Shown here: piece by piece, positions 52,804 through 63,250 of the stretch
How the letters are laid out: each line of letters starts with the position of its first letter
Numbering within the stretch: the stretch's first letter is position 1
NCBI GenBank assembly: GCA_019633425.1
Contig: WSUB01000005.1
Span: forward strand, 496,001-560,000
Source: Tulasnella sp. 424
Lineage: Eukaryota > Basidiomycota > Agaricomycetes > Cantharellales > Tulasnellaceae
Reading direction: 5' to 3'
Length of the DNA stretch: 64,000 nt
The notes under the pieces: model-generated
Seen by the model: only the letters and a program-made list of their open reading frames with translations
What the model was told of the DNA's origin: nothing
The model's database searches: none
Position numbers and translations under genes: made by a program

Positions 52804-55800
52804 TCATACCCGCAACTGATTCTGACCGTACATCGCTGCTCCAACAGCGGCCAGAATCACCGTGGTTGCTGCCAGAGTATAAGGCAGCGGCTGGAAGTAA
52901 GGAATAACCCGAGCGGCCATGAGGAACGACGACGGTGCCGGGAGGAACGAGTTGGACGAAGATGAAGCGGAAGTCGAAGCGGAATTGGAAGGAGTCAAAT
53001 GATCGGCGGGGGAAATCCAAAGCCAAGCGAACAATTGACGAACAAACACCGAATCAAAGAACAAGAGAGACGCGGCATCAGCAAAGCTCCACAGCAACAA
53101 CCCCATCCCGACAAGAGCCACCGTAAAACCCAAAAGACGACTTACAATGTCGCCAAACATTTGTTTCATCGTCGGTCCGTTCGGGCCCATGCCGTTTCGC
53201 TGAGCGAACATGGCCGCAGAGTCGACAAAGGCTCCGTCGTTGGTGGCTACTACTTTGTATTGAGGCCCTGGGGCAGGGGCGGTGGCGGCGCCGTTGACGA
53301 GGCCTAAGCCTTCAGAGCCGGTTTCGGTGGAAGGGTCGGCCTCTGCCTGACTCGAGATATCTTCCACGGGTCCAGCAGCCAGAGACTCGGCTCTCGACCG
53401 TGGTGAGGTATTAGGTGGAGAGAGGGGGAGCTTGCCGTTCATGAGCGAATGGGAAGGGTCGGAAGGCTCGACAGAGGAAGGGGAAGTCGATCGACGAGTA
53501 TGGACCGATCGAGAAGAGCGGTCAAAGGAGGCGGAGGAAGTGGGCGAGGACATCGGGGAGGGCAAGACACCGTTCACCATCCCGTTCTGTCCAGCTTTTC
53601 TCCTCCTGTTGTGCTTGCCTCCTTTCCGCTTCTTCGTAGGCGACGACGTGAAGCCGTTCACCATACTCGGAACTCGCTCGTCATCGTCCCCTCGGCTGGC
53701 ACCTTCGCCGTCCGACTCGTCCGACGACTCCTCGGAGGCAGAAGAGGAATCAAAACCCTCATCGCGGCGTTGCTTCCGCTCAGCAGCGAGGCGCTCCTCC
53801 TTCAACGTCCTCTCGTCCTCCTTCCTCTCCAACTCGGTGGTCCGCTTCTCCCACTCTTTCACAGCAGAGGCCAACCGCTCCCTCTCAGATTGCCACGTCT
53901 CGCGCTCGGTCTTCCATTCGACCTCCATCGTATCACGCCACGAGTCCCAGAGGTTCTTGCCGATCGACGGCTCGGCGACGGGGGCGGGCTCGGACGTCGC
54001 TGGTTGCGGTTGCTCTTCGACAAGGGCAGGGGTCTTGTCCTTCTGCTCTTGCACCGCAGCCTCCAACGAGCCAACCTTGGCCTCGAGCACAGCGATCGTC
54101 GACTGAGCCAACTGAGCCTGGGTCTGCAGGGACCGTGAAAGCTCCATCGCCGAGTCGAGCTGGGCGGTAAGCGACTCGAGTCGGGTAGCGAGGAGTGCGT
54201 TCTGGGAGTAGATTTCGGAGAGGTCGGGTTGGGGAGTAGATTGGACGGGAGCGGAGGAAGTGGAGGGTTGGGAAGCGGCAGCGAGTTCGGCAGCTCTTCG
54301 CCGCTCGTCCTCAAAGTCTTCGTCAGCGAGGTGACCTGTTGGCTCTGGAGTTCGAGGACGTCCAAGTTCCTCTCTCCGGCGCCTTCGGTCTTCCTCGTCC
54401 TCGGAATCGTCATCGGGGGTAACGGTCGCAACACTCCTCGCATCTTCGTCATCGTCATCAACCATCTCACGCCGTCTACTAAATCTCCCACCATCATCTT
54501 CGTCCCTCCGTCGCTGCATCAACAAAATCTCAACCTCCCGCTTCCGCTCCTCCATCTGATCCTTGATAAACGTGACCTCGCGCTTGATCGACTCTTGCTC
54601 CGTGACGTAGTTTTCCAAGTGACGGATCTTGTCGAGATGCTGCTGAAGTGTGGATTGGGTATCGTGGAGTTGCGTTTGGAGGTTCGTTAGTTGCGAGGGA
54701 TCGATGGGAGGGGATGTGGATCGGCCGGCGGCTCCCGCTGCTTGTTCAGCGGTAGCGGGAGGGGGGCGGACGGGAGGGAGGTTAGAGGGATATGGAGGTA
54801 GATTGGGAGGCTAAGCAGAATGTGATCAGTTCCACCTGTGCGGGTCAAAGCAACAACCCAGAGAACGCTCACCAAAGCACCTCCAAGAGTGTCCTGCACA
54901 TCGACCAGGGCACCATTCAAAGTTTGCAGCTCGCTGCCCGTCTCACGACTTTTAGCCAATTCGGTCTGGAGCCGACTTAGGATGTGATCAAACGTCAACC
55001 CGCTTTTGCCGGCTCTCGGTGCACCGCCCATACCACCGAGCGCATTGTTCTGCGCTTGGTTGGCCTGAAGCTGGCTGCCCAAACCTCTGCGGTTGTTGGG
55101 GCCACCAGAGTGGTGCATGGGAATATTTGCGAGGTCATCGGGAGTGAGAACGCAGACGACGTTGGCTGCGACCTTGTGATGAATGATGGTCTTGTTGTCC
55201 TCTCCTACGATGTCGATACCGAATTCCTAAGAATTGCAAGGACGGTTGGGGGAAGGAAGGGGGAGAGAGGTGGTCAGAAGGGGACTCTCGGTGATGACGA
55301 CGGCGAAGCCCGGAGGGACGGATTTTTGGGGGGGGGGGAATACTCACAACGGTGTCGCCAGTTTTGAGTTCAAAAGGCTCAGACTCTACACCTTCTTGTG
55401 ATAGTCGTTCGCCGTTGATAAAGGTGCCATTGGAAGACTTGACGTCTTTGATGAATATCTAGACAAGGGGGAGGGAAAGAAGAGAAGGTGGAAACGTCAG
55501 TCTAGAAAAAAACGAACGGGTCCGGCAGACGACGAGGCAGCGACACGTACCTTTCCACCTTCTTCCCATATCTCTGCATGCTGCCTGCTTAGTACTTTGG
55601 AGTCAAAGTAACCATTTCTCTCTCCTGGAACGGTCTTTGCATTTGTCTGACGTCCGATCTTTACCCTCCCGTTCTGGGGAGCGAGTGAGATTTGCTTCGG
55701 TACGAACGAATCGTTGAGAGGGTACAAGTAAAGGGAAGGATAGAATGGACCGTTCTGCTGCTGATGCTGGGGGTTTTGAGGTTGTTGTTGCATGTGTTGA

Positions 55801-55832
55801 GGTTGTGGCATTGGTGTTGAGAAGGCAGGCAT
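52804..55832 (-). CDS. FHA-domain, coiled-coil, tail-anchored protein of the SLMAP/FAR9-FAR10 (STRIPAK) family
   Basis: Subunit of the STRIPAK/FAR phosphatase-kinase complex at the nuclear envelope, ER or mitochondria. Exons 55832-55551, 55458-55348, 55226-54873, 54810-52804, total 917 residues. The FHA domain (about 50-115) has [22 protein letters not shown] and [16 protein letters not shown]: the phosphothreonine-binding Gly-Arg, Ser-Arg-x-His and Asn-Gly residues, typical of SLMAP. Then [18 protein letters not shown], long coiled coils ([55 protein letters not shown]), and an acidic and Ser-rich region with [13 protein letters not shown]. At the C-terminus are two hydrophobic segments (about 808-826 and 894-910), the last ending MYGQNQLRV. 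The start at 55832 follows a Gln-rich N-terminus; an acceptor-like GCAG just upstream suggests a 5' UTR intron. Confidence 0.92.
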
Positions 55833-58340
55833 ACTAGCAGCGTTTGCGTGGTTGTTGGTGATGTTGCCTGCAAGGCGTATAAGGGTGGGTTTAACTTGAC
55901 AAGACGTTAGTAGAGTATGTTGGGCAGGTTTGGCGGTGGGGGGAGGTGAAGGAAGGGGAGGAGGAGGAAGAGGAGGGAGGGGGGGTCGAGTGTTTTTGGG
56001 AGAAGGGAAGAGATGATGGTCGTTTGGGGGGGAAAGAATGCCAGCTTTCTTGTGTTGTTGGTTTGTTCACACCACCCACCGCTCTCTCTCTCGCTCTCTC
56101 TCCCTCCCTCTTCAACCAACACCAGAGATATTATTACTGCCTATCTACGTACTCGTTCGCTGTCTACGATGTATTCTACGATGTTGCTACGTATCGAGTG
56201 TGACTCTCTCTTGTCAGTCCAAGCTATGATGAGGGGAGTGGGGCCCTGCGGAAGCACAACCTTCCGCTCAATTCCGTCGGACCGTCTAGCCACGACACAG
56301 CAAGCACAGAAAACACAGGATAGGAGTACTTCCATGATCCTGTCGCGCACAGCCAACCCATGCCAAATGCAGCACAGTCATATGCCCCCCCTTCGTCGTC
56401 TCGTTTCGGCAATGTCCGCTGCTTAACTCCCAGCGAGTCACACCTCATTCACGACGTAAGGCACTACTGGGCTTTGTTGTTTGTTTTTCAGCGTACTCAT
56501 GGTTGCCTCGTTCACACACACGCGACACGCACCATCCTACATAACATAAAGTTTCCTCTTATCTCCCATTCACGTCATTTCATCTCCCCTGGAATGAAGA
56601 TAAGCCAAATACAGAATTGGAGTGGTGGCTCCTCTCTTGTCCCTCCTGTCGATCGACCAAAAAACAGGCCAAGACATTTTTTCAGGTGCCTGCCGCCGGA
56701 GAATAAATAAGAATGCAAGCGGCGCCTCCTTTGCACCAACTCCTAGTCTAAGTGGCCAACCTCCTTGGACCCCCTTGCTTTTCCAGGTGAGTAATTAACA
56801 GGTCACGATGCACAAAAGCATCGATAATCGGTTACTTCTCGGTCATCATGTTAGAGGTAAAAACGTGGTATACCTTTGTTTTGCCACCGACGACGTGAAG
56901 GAGTCGAGAAAAAAACGAAGAATCTTAAATCGATCGCATATTCTATTGCTCCAATTGGCTAGTAAGGCCGGAGGTCCCTTTCAGGTTCTAAAAAGAAGGT
57001 AAGCGGGTACGCTCGGAAATCTGCTTGACCGCAGCCCTCGATTGTCCGCTCGTTCAGGACAATATTTACAGAAGTCTCAGCATCACCGTCGGCAACGATG
57101 GAAGAAATATCGTACCACCTCTGCTCCAACGTGCTTTGGAAAACTAGACCGTCTCCTTCTCAATCAATCGTCCATGGAAATCTGCAATTCCTCTAGCTGA
57201 ACAGCAGCCAGATTCGGCACAACAACAAGCGCGACGAGGGCGCCAATGCCATCTCTCGCAGCAGCAGCCCCAACATGCCCTTCAACGTCGGCCGTTCTCT
57301 CAACGTAACCCGCAAGCAAAGAGAACCGACAACACTCCAGTCCTCTCAGAAGCGGCGAGATCCATGGCCTCGCGACCTTTTGTGCTTGACGAGTTTTGGC
57401 CACTCCCGGCTGCACACGACTCGTGCACTCACACCACCAACCAGCCCAATCCAGCATCAACTATCAGCTTTACTTTGATCCTTTTCAGTGCAGCGAGACC
57501 GGCCGATTCGTATCAGGCATGCACTGCCTACTGTGGTGCTCGCCAGCTAATTCGAACACTGAGCACCTTGCCAAGTACGACAGAGCCATTGATTGTCAGT
57601 CTTCTACCTTTTTCATAATCTTCCCATCAGTTGATTGTCCCTGCATAACAGCACATGACTGTATTACAGTCTCTACACAGCAGCCAGACTCGACGCAACA
57701 AGATCTTCATGTTCCAGTACAGCCTTCGGCGACGCTACGAGGAATGCTCGACCATCCCTCACCGCTGCAGCCTCCAACATACCTTTAATCTAGCCTGCTC
57801 CATGCATGTGATCTGTAAGCGGCAACTCCCGGGAGTTCCTCTCGAAAGCTGTGAGAACAACGGCCCTGCGATCTTCTGTGCTTGACAGGCATCGCCAACC
57901 CAGGCACAGACTCATCCCCTTCCGCCCCCCCCAGCCCCAAATCGCAAACAGACTGTTAAAGGCCAAACCTTTTTTTTTTTCAGCTTCTTCAGTGCAACGG
58001 GACCGCCTAAGCTGTAACCGGTGGACTGCCCACCATCCTAGCCGTCGCCACATCCACCGCTAAGCCACCGTACGAAGCATGGCAAAGCCCGGTTGTCAAC
58101 TTTCAACCTTTCTGCGCCCCAGCAGAGTGGCTTGATCAACATATCCTAAGTCTATCCGCATGAGTACGGAAGTTTAAAATCCAATCCGCAAACCTGTTCG
58201 CTGTTTGACGGGAAGGCGAGGTTTTACGACCGATGCTTGGTGCACGAGACCAAAGCGCGGAAAGTGCCGAGACTCTCATTGCTCAGTTAACTTGACAGTT
58301 ACTACTCCTTCCCCTGCTTCTCTACACAGGAATTGACTAA
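55833..58340. other. Intergenic stretch, 2.5 kb
   Basis: Begins with a pyrimidine-rich (minus strand) probable 5' UTR and promoter of the SLMAP-like gene at 55880-56110. Further right lies a roughly 0.5-kb direct repeat (57170-58060). No gene was supported. Confidence 0.5.
57170..58060. repeat. Degenerate direct repeat, period about 0.48-0.50 kb, two copies
   Basis: Matching landmarks in the same order: CAGCAGCCAGATTCGG at 57202 and CAGCAGCCAGACTCGA at 57678, TGTGCTTGAC at 57381 and 57877, TTCAGTGCAGCGAGACC near 57485 and TTCAGTGCAACGGGACC near 57989. The spacing grows from 476 to about 504, so small indels have accumulated. No frame is conserved between the copies. Confidence 0.65.
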
Positions 58341-58344
58341 GCCT

Positions 58345-58850
58345 CTCAAGGGTCGGAAGCCTTACCGATGTAACGGCCGCAAGATCACCTGCCGCCCCCT
58401 AATCGGTCGAAAAAGCTTACTAGGAGCGTCAGTGACGGGCAGCCGCGGTATTTGAACCCTCGGTACCGGCGCAGGCCACTCCCCATCCCGTAGTAGAGCT
58501 TACCAGCCAATCTCTCATACGTAGCATAGAAGAATATTTACGTGTATAGAAGTTTTACATAGAGCGAACTTTTTTTTCCCTTCCCAATTCATCCTTCATC
58601 GACGTCGAGATAGGTCCTGTCCTCGATCAGATATAAAAACTTCTTTTTTTAAGCTTGTGCTCCTGACCCGCGAGCTAGCTTGATTTGCATTGCTCGCTTC
58701 TATCCCTGCAAGTCTCTTCCACTCACTCACCCGGCAAGTTCCTACTAACATTGTAAAAATCTTCGCTTTTGCCAAAAGGTCGATGACCCGCTTCTTCTAG
58801 GCTTCCAGCTCATCCAACCCCACCCCCCTCAGACATGATCACCTGACCTT
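58345..58850 (+). repeat. Repeat segment H, copy 1 (solitary, diverged)
   Basis: Shares with copies at 60.64 and 62.81 kb: CCGCAAGATCACCTGCCG, CTAATCGG, CCAATCTCTCATA, GCAAGTCTCTTCCACTCACT, GTCGATGACCCG and CCTCAGACATGATCA. It is not followed by segment T. Together with copy 2 it flanks the gene at 59157-60189. Confidence 0.7.
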
Positions 58851-59156
58851 GGCGCCCTCCGACTCGTCACCGAAGACGAAGGAAAGCCGTTTTCCAAGAT
58901 CTTACCTAAACCCGTCGGGTACGGCGAATGGGCCTCCAGGAAGGAAACTATTAGCGAATTGGGTCGCCGAGAAGCGCTCCGAGGGAGAACTCGACGCTAA
59001 CGAATTCGGAAGAAAGATGCCAAAGAGAAGTCTCTTTTTTTTTGTACCATAACGACCTTGCTTCCCCCAGATGTTGTAACGTATTAGATATCCAGGCATA
59101 TAACCAGGGGTTCAGGCGCTATTCCCAAGGAAATCAGTTTATTATGTGCCAAGATA

Positions 59157-60189
59157 CTAAAACTCCCTTCCGGTTCGGTTGACAATCATACGATATATCT
59201 CCTGAAGCTCCCATGACTGGTGCCGCTCAAATTCAGTGGGGCCCCATAACCAATTGTCCCAGACTGTGGCTAACGGCCACTTGAGCATATCTTCAGTAAT
59301 GAGAACCCCACTAATAACACGTGGCCTGATTGGCCTACACTCCAAAATCTCTGTAACAAGCGCAAAGCGCAATGCTGCATCGGTAGCCGTGGAATCGTCT
59401 GCAATATTGTGAGCCCTGAGCCAAGTCAAAATCCAAGACCATACAGACACATACCAGCTGTAGGAGTCCTGGAACCGCCAGGCACACCCGTCCTACCCCC
59501 CATTGCGTACCAAATATGGGGGTCTTCGTCAACAACATCCTCCTCTTCTCCCTCGAACACTTTTTCCTCCGCAACTTCCGTCTCGACCTCCATCGGCACC
59601 CCATCCAAATCCTCGTCTGACATCACCGCCACATCCTCAATCTCCTCCCCGGTTCCGGGCTCGCTTCTTCGCTTCGCTGCGCTCTCCTTTCCTCCCTTGG
59701 TTTTGCCAGGAGCCTCTGGCGCCTCCGTCGGATCGCTAGTTTTGAGTTTCTTCGGCATCAGTTGACCCGTCGATCTTGTTGGCACTTCATTCTCCAATCC
59801 TCCGACTGCCTTGTAGCTTCCAACGGATTCCCGTACCCGTTTCGTTTGCTCGCTCTTCGGTGGCTCCGATGACGGTACCTCCTGGCTCCCCAGTGCCACG
59901 GCCTTGATCCATGCCTCAATCTCTGCCTCCTTCGTGCCCGGTGTTGCCGGCGCTTTTGCTGCTACCTCTGCAATAAAGGTAAGTCCTACGAGCTACTCAT
60001 ATGCGCCAGTAGCTTACGTTTAGCTTCCGCTTTCGATGACGACGCGGCACCTGGTTGTCCGTCACGTTCGTTCGCCTATTTTGACCGGGGCAAAAGTTCA
60101 GCAAGCGCAAGTGGGCGAGTTGGTATCATACTCATACTCACCCGGTCTGGCAGGTTTGCTGTCCGCATTGTGTCCTTTTTCCCAGACAT
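59157..60189 (-). CDS. Unrecognised protein with Lys/Glu-rich middle
   Basis: Exons 60189-60142, 60075-60018, 59967-59455, 59398-59157, total 286 residues. Introns are GTGAGT..AAATAG (66 nt), GTAAGC..TTGCAG (50 nt) and GTATGT..TTGCAG (56 nt), and all phases fit. The protein starts MSGKKDTMRTANLPDR. It has a charged disordered middle with TKEAEIEAWIKAVALGSQE, a basic patch MPKKLKTSD and acidic runs (EEEDVVDEDPHIWYAMGG). It ends with a more ordered domain: AALRFALVTEILECRPIRPR, ITEDMLKWPLATVWDNWLWG and HQSWELQEIYRMIVNRTGREF. No family was recognised. The gene lies between two copies of repeat segment H, so it may have been moved or kept as part of a repeat-associated block. Confidence 0.75.
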
Positions 60190-60639
60190 GCCGATGGGTC
60201 GTGGAGGTAAGTGAACTTGCTGTTGTGTTTGAAGTTTCGGGAACTAGTACTAGTGCCTCGCCCGCGCACACGATCACCGCTGGACGGGGCCCGGAGGGAG
60301 AACGGGGTTAGCGGAGTTCACGCTGGGGTTTTGCTTCGTCTTCACATACAACCACGCACACTACGTACAACAGCATTTCCACCGCACTTCGATCTAGGGG
60401 GGGTCTATTTGTTCTCAAACAACGTCGGGAGGAGCCGTAGGACGCTCTGCGTAAGTGTGGTTTTCGTTAACCACCACATTGCCTCGCTTACATTCTGTCT
60501 TTAATCAGAACAGGTCAGACTGCACGCACAACCCGCCATCACGCCACAGCAAGCAAGAACGGGGCTTTTAGCTTGCTATGAGCCGACACGGGAGGCATTT
60601 CGATAAGTAATCTTTATTGTTTTTCGCTGAGCTGTGCGT
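60190..60639. other. Upstream region of the gene at 60189
   Basis: 450 bp between the start codon and the next repeat copy; presumed promoter. Nothing recognised. Confidence 0.4.
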
Positions 60640-61020
60640 TACTTGCATTTGTCCAGGCCTCGCGTAGGCCACCTCCTCTTCTCGGAGAGCTTACTGGCCG
60701 ATCTCCCATATGAAGCGTCTGAAGCCCTAATATTTGAGCGTTTATGCCTTCAGATGTATTCCATAGATCAACCTTCTTTTTCTTTCAAACTCACGGTTCG
60801 CCAACGTCGACCTTCGTTCGGTATAGACCTTGTCTTAGATAAGATATAGGACTTCTTAAGCTTGTACTTCTGGAGCACGAATAGCTTGATTTTTCATTGC
60901 TTGCCTCTATCCCTTGCCCGGCAAGTTCCTCCAACATGGTAAAATCGTCGTCTTGGCACAAAAGTCGATGACCCGCCGCTTCTTCTCTTCCGCACATTCC
61001 CCTCAGACGTGATCATCCGC
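60640..61020 (+). repeat. Repeat segment H, copy 2
   Basis: Same landmarks as copies 1 and 3, including GTCGATGACCCG and CCTCAGACGTGATCATC, and followed directly by segment T copy 1. Confidence 0.75.
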
Positions 61021-61935
61021 TTCTGTAGAATACGTGCCCTGTTTCATGTACCTTCTCATTCTCGAATGGGTTCTTTGCGGTAAGAGAAGCAAGAATGGAA
61101 GTCGGGGAAGTCCAAGGGGACTTTTTCTTGTTCCCCGTTCCTCGTCCCTGAAGATCGTGATCGTGCGCGCTTCTGGTCAAAGCAAGTCGATCACTGTTCG
61201 GCAAGGGCACAACGAAAACGAAGAAGAAGAAGAAGAAGAAGAAGAAACGTGTTCGTCAGCGCGGCAACAAAGCTTTTGTCGAACCCAGAAAATCGTTGGC
61301 GGGCCGCGGAGGAGAAAGCCGCTGAATGCTTTCAGCGATCGACAAGGGTTTGTTGGAGAAAGGCAAACGTACGGGTAGCTTGTAAGCCTGTGCTTTATTA
61401 CCTAAAAACAGACGTGTCACATGAATGAGTTTTAGACGTGAATTCTACTTTGAGAGTGCGTTGATATCAGGTTCTGCACACATGGATTCATGGGGAAGTG
61501 CTGAGGCTTGAATGAATTGTTCATCCCCACTCGTCTTCCCCCGCAGATGTAAATCCGGGATAGCCAAGTATTGGTTTTATCCTTGCTTGAGAGTTTTCTG
61601 AGGGATCGTCGGGGGAGCTTTAAGCGGACGATCCGTGTTCGTAACTCCCGCATGTGACACTCACGGGATTATGAAGGGACAGCTGTGGCGTCTGTGGTCA
61701 GTCTATTCACCGTCGCCATAACGGCAATGAAAAGTTTCTTTTTGCTGACGAGACGCTTTATACTCGTTCGTACACTGTACGTGTGCCACGAAACACGTTG
61801 GGGACTTTCAGAGGGACGAGTGGCAGATGTGGCACCGCCGTGTCGCCCGAAACGCCGCGACAGTTTGTCGAAGTGAATTGAATGGAAAATCTTCCATGTC
61901 AGGCTCAACCTTTCACGAGGGCCAGTTGCCTTATG
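61020..61935 (+). repeat. Repeat segment T, copy 1
   Basis: Landmarks in order: GAATGGGTTCTTTGCGG, GGTCAAAGCAAGTCGATCAC (61174), CGCGGAGGAGAAAGCCGC, GAGAGTGCGTTGA (61450), GAGAGTTTTCTGAGGGATCG (61588), ACTCGTTCGTACACTGTAC (61760), then GAATTGAATGGAAA and CAGGCTCAACCTTTCACGAG. Includes a GAA microsatellite at 61221-61247. Confidence 0.8.
61221..61247 (+). repeat. GAA trinucleotide microsatellite
   Basis: Nine uninterrupted AAG/GAA units inside segment T copy 1. The other T copies carry a short interrupted form or none. Confidence 0.9.
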
Positions 61936-62805
61936 ACTGTTCTTATTCTTCGTTCCTTGTCCCTGAAGATCGTGTTCGTGCACGCTTCGCTTCTGGTCAA
62001 AGCAAATCGATCACAGTTCGGCAAAAGCACAACGAAAACGAATAAAGAAGAAGAAAAGGGTGCGCAAGTTAGGAGGTCGTCGGCACAGCATCATGTAGCT
62101 TTGTCGGGACGGTGGGGAACTGTCCGCGGCGGAGGAGAATGCCGCAGCTATTTCATGAATGAGCGATCGACAGGGGTTTCGCAAGAGAAAGGCAAAACAT
62201 ACAGGTACCTTGCAAGCCTATGCTTAAGCCCCCAAAACCAGAAGTCGCATGGATGAGCTTCAGACGTGGGTTCTGCTTGAGAGTGCGTTGACGTCAGGTT
62301 GTGCACGCATGGACTAATGGGGATGGGCTGGGGCTTGCAAGAATCTTCGTCCCTCCATGGAAAGCTCACCCGCATATGATGAAAATCCGAGATAGTTACA
62401 TTAGTTTTCCCTTACTTGAGAGTTTTCTGAGGGATCGTCGGGAAGTCTTAATCGGACGGAACCGTTTTTTTATGTTATTCGATTTCGTAAGCTCCGCATG
62501 CGGTTCTCACAGTTTCCTTGACATGAAATTCACGGTTGCGGTCGTCCCCTCAGACTTCACCGTTGTCCACAACTCAGCACCACGCCAATGAGAATTTCTC
62601 GCTGATGATGCACTTTATACTCGTTCGTACACTGTACCTTGTGCCACGAAACACGTTGGGACTTTCAGAGGGACGAGTGGCAGATGTGGCACCGCCGCGT
62701 CGCCCGACTGTAAACGCCGCGTTGCCCACACGGAAATATTGTCCATTGAATTGAATGGAAATATTCCCTGTCAGGCTCAATCTTTCACGAGGTCTAGCTG
62801 CTTTA
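61936..62805 (+). repeat. Repeat segment T, copy 2
   Basis: The same landmark order as copy 1, displaced by about 820-860 bp: GGTCAAAGCAAATCGATCAC at 61994, GGCGGAGGAGAATGCCGC at 62129, GAGAGTGCGTTGA at 62279, GAGAGTTTTCTGAGGGATCG at 62419, ACTCGTTCGTACACTGTAC near 62617. It directly abuts copy 1 without an H segment. Confidence 0.8.
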
Positions 62806-63250
62806 GCGATGCCAAGACCGCAAGATCATTTGCGGCTCCTTAATCGGCTGAAAACGCTTGCTGGCAGCCGGGGTACGTATACACGCATCCTCGGTAATGG
62901 CGCAAGCCACCTCTTCTTCGAGAGCTCGCTGGCCAATCTCTCATATGTGGCGTCTAAAGCCATAAGATTTGAGCACTTTATGCGCGTAGAAGCACTCCAT
63001 CGACCAGCCTTCTTTTGTCCCTTTTCCCAAACTCGTCGTTCGCCGACAACGACGTCCCTTCGGAATAGACCTTGTCTTAGATAAAATTTGAGGCTTCTCA
63101 ATCGCTGGAACACAAAGTATTTAGCTTGCTTTTGCATTGCTCGTTCCTATCCCTTGCAAGTCTCTTCCACTCACTCACCCGGCAACGTTTCTCTAACATT
63201 GTAAAAAACCCCTCGTCTTGGCAAAACCCCGTTTCCTCAGACGTGACCAT
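62806..63250 (+). repeat. Repeat segment H, copy 3
   Basis: CCGCAAGATCATTTGCGG, TTAATCGGCTGAAAACGC, GGCCAATCTCTCATATGTGG and CCTCAGACGTGACCATCTGC match the other H copies. Confidence 0.75.

Larger units (their letters stand above)
50250..53160. repeat. Segmental duplication, unit B
   Basis: Direct copy of 47050-49850 about 3.2 kb away. This unit includes the intact C-terminus of the SLMAP-like gene, so it is the probable source copy. Boundaries are approximate. Confidence 0.8.

Noticed and set aside
52128..52844. 238-codon minus-strand frame rich in Ser, Leu and Phe
   Set aside because: It is the complement of a purine-rich low-complexity tract and has no domain; similar frames appear in all three minus-strand phases.
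58440..58540. tRNA-like B box (GGGTTCAAATACC) on the minus strand in repeat H copy 1
   Set aside because: The stem of a T arm does not pair, no acceptor stem can be drawn, and the other H copies do not keep the box.
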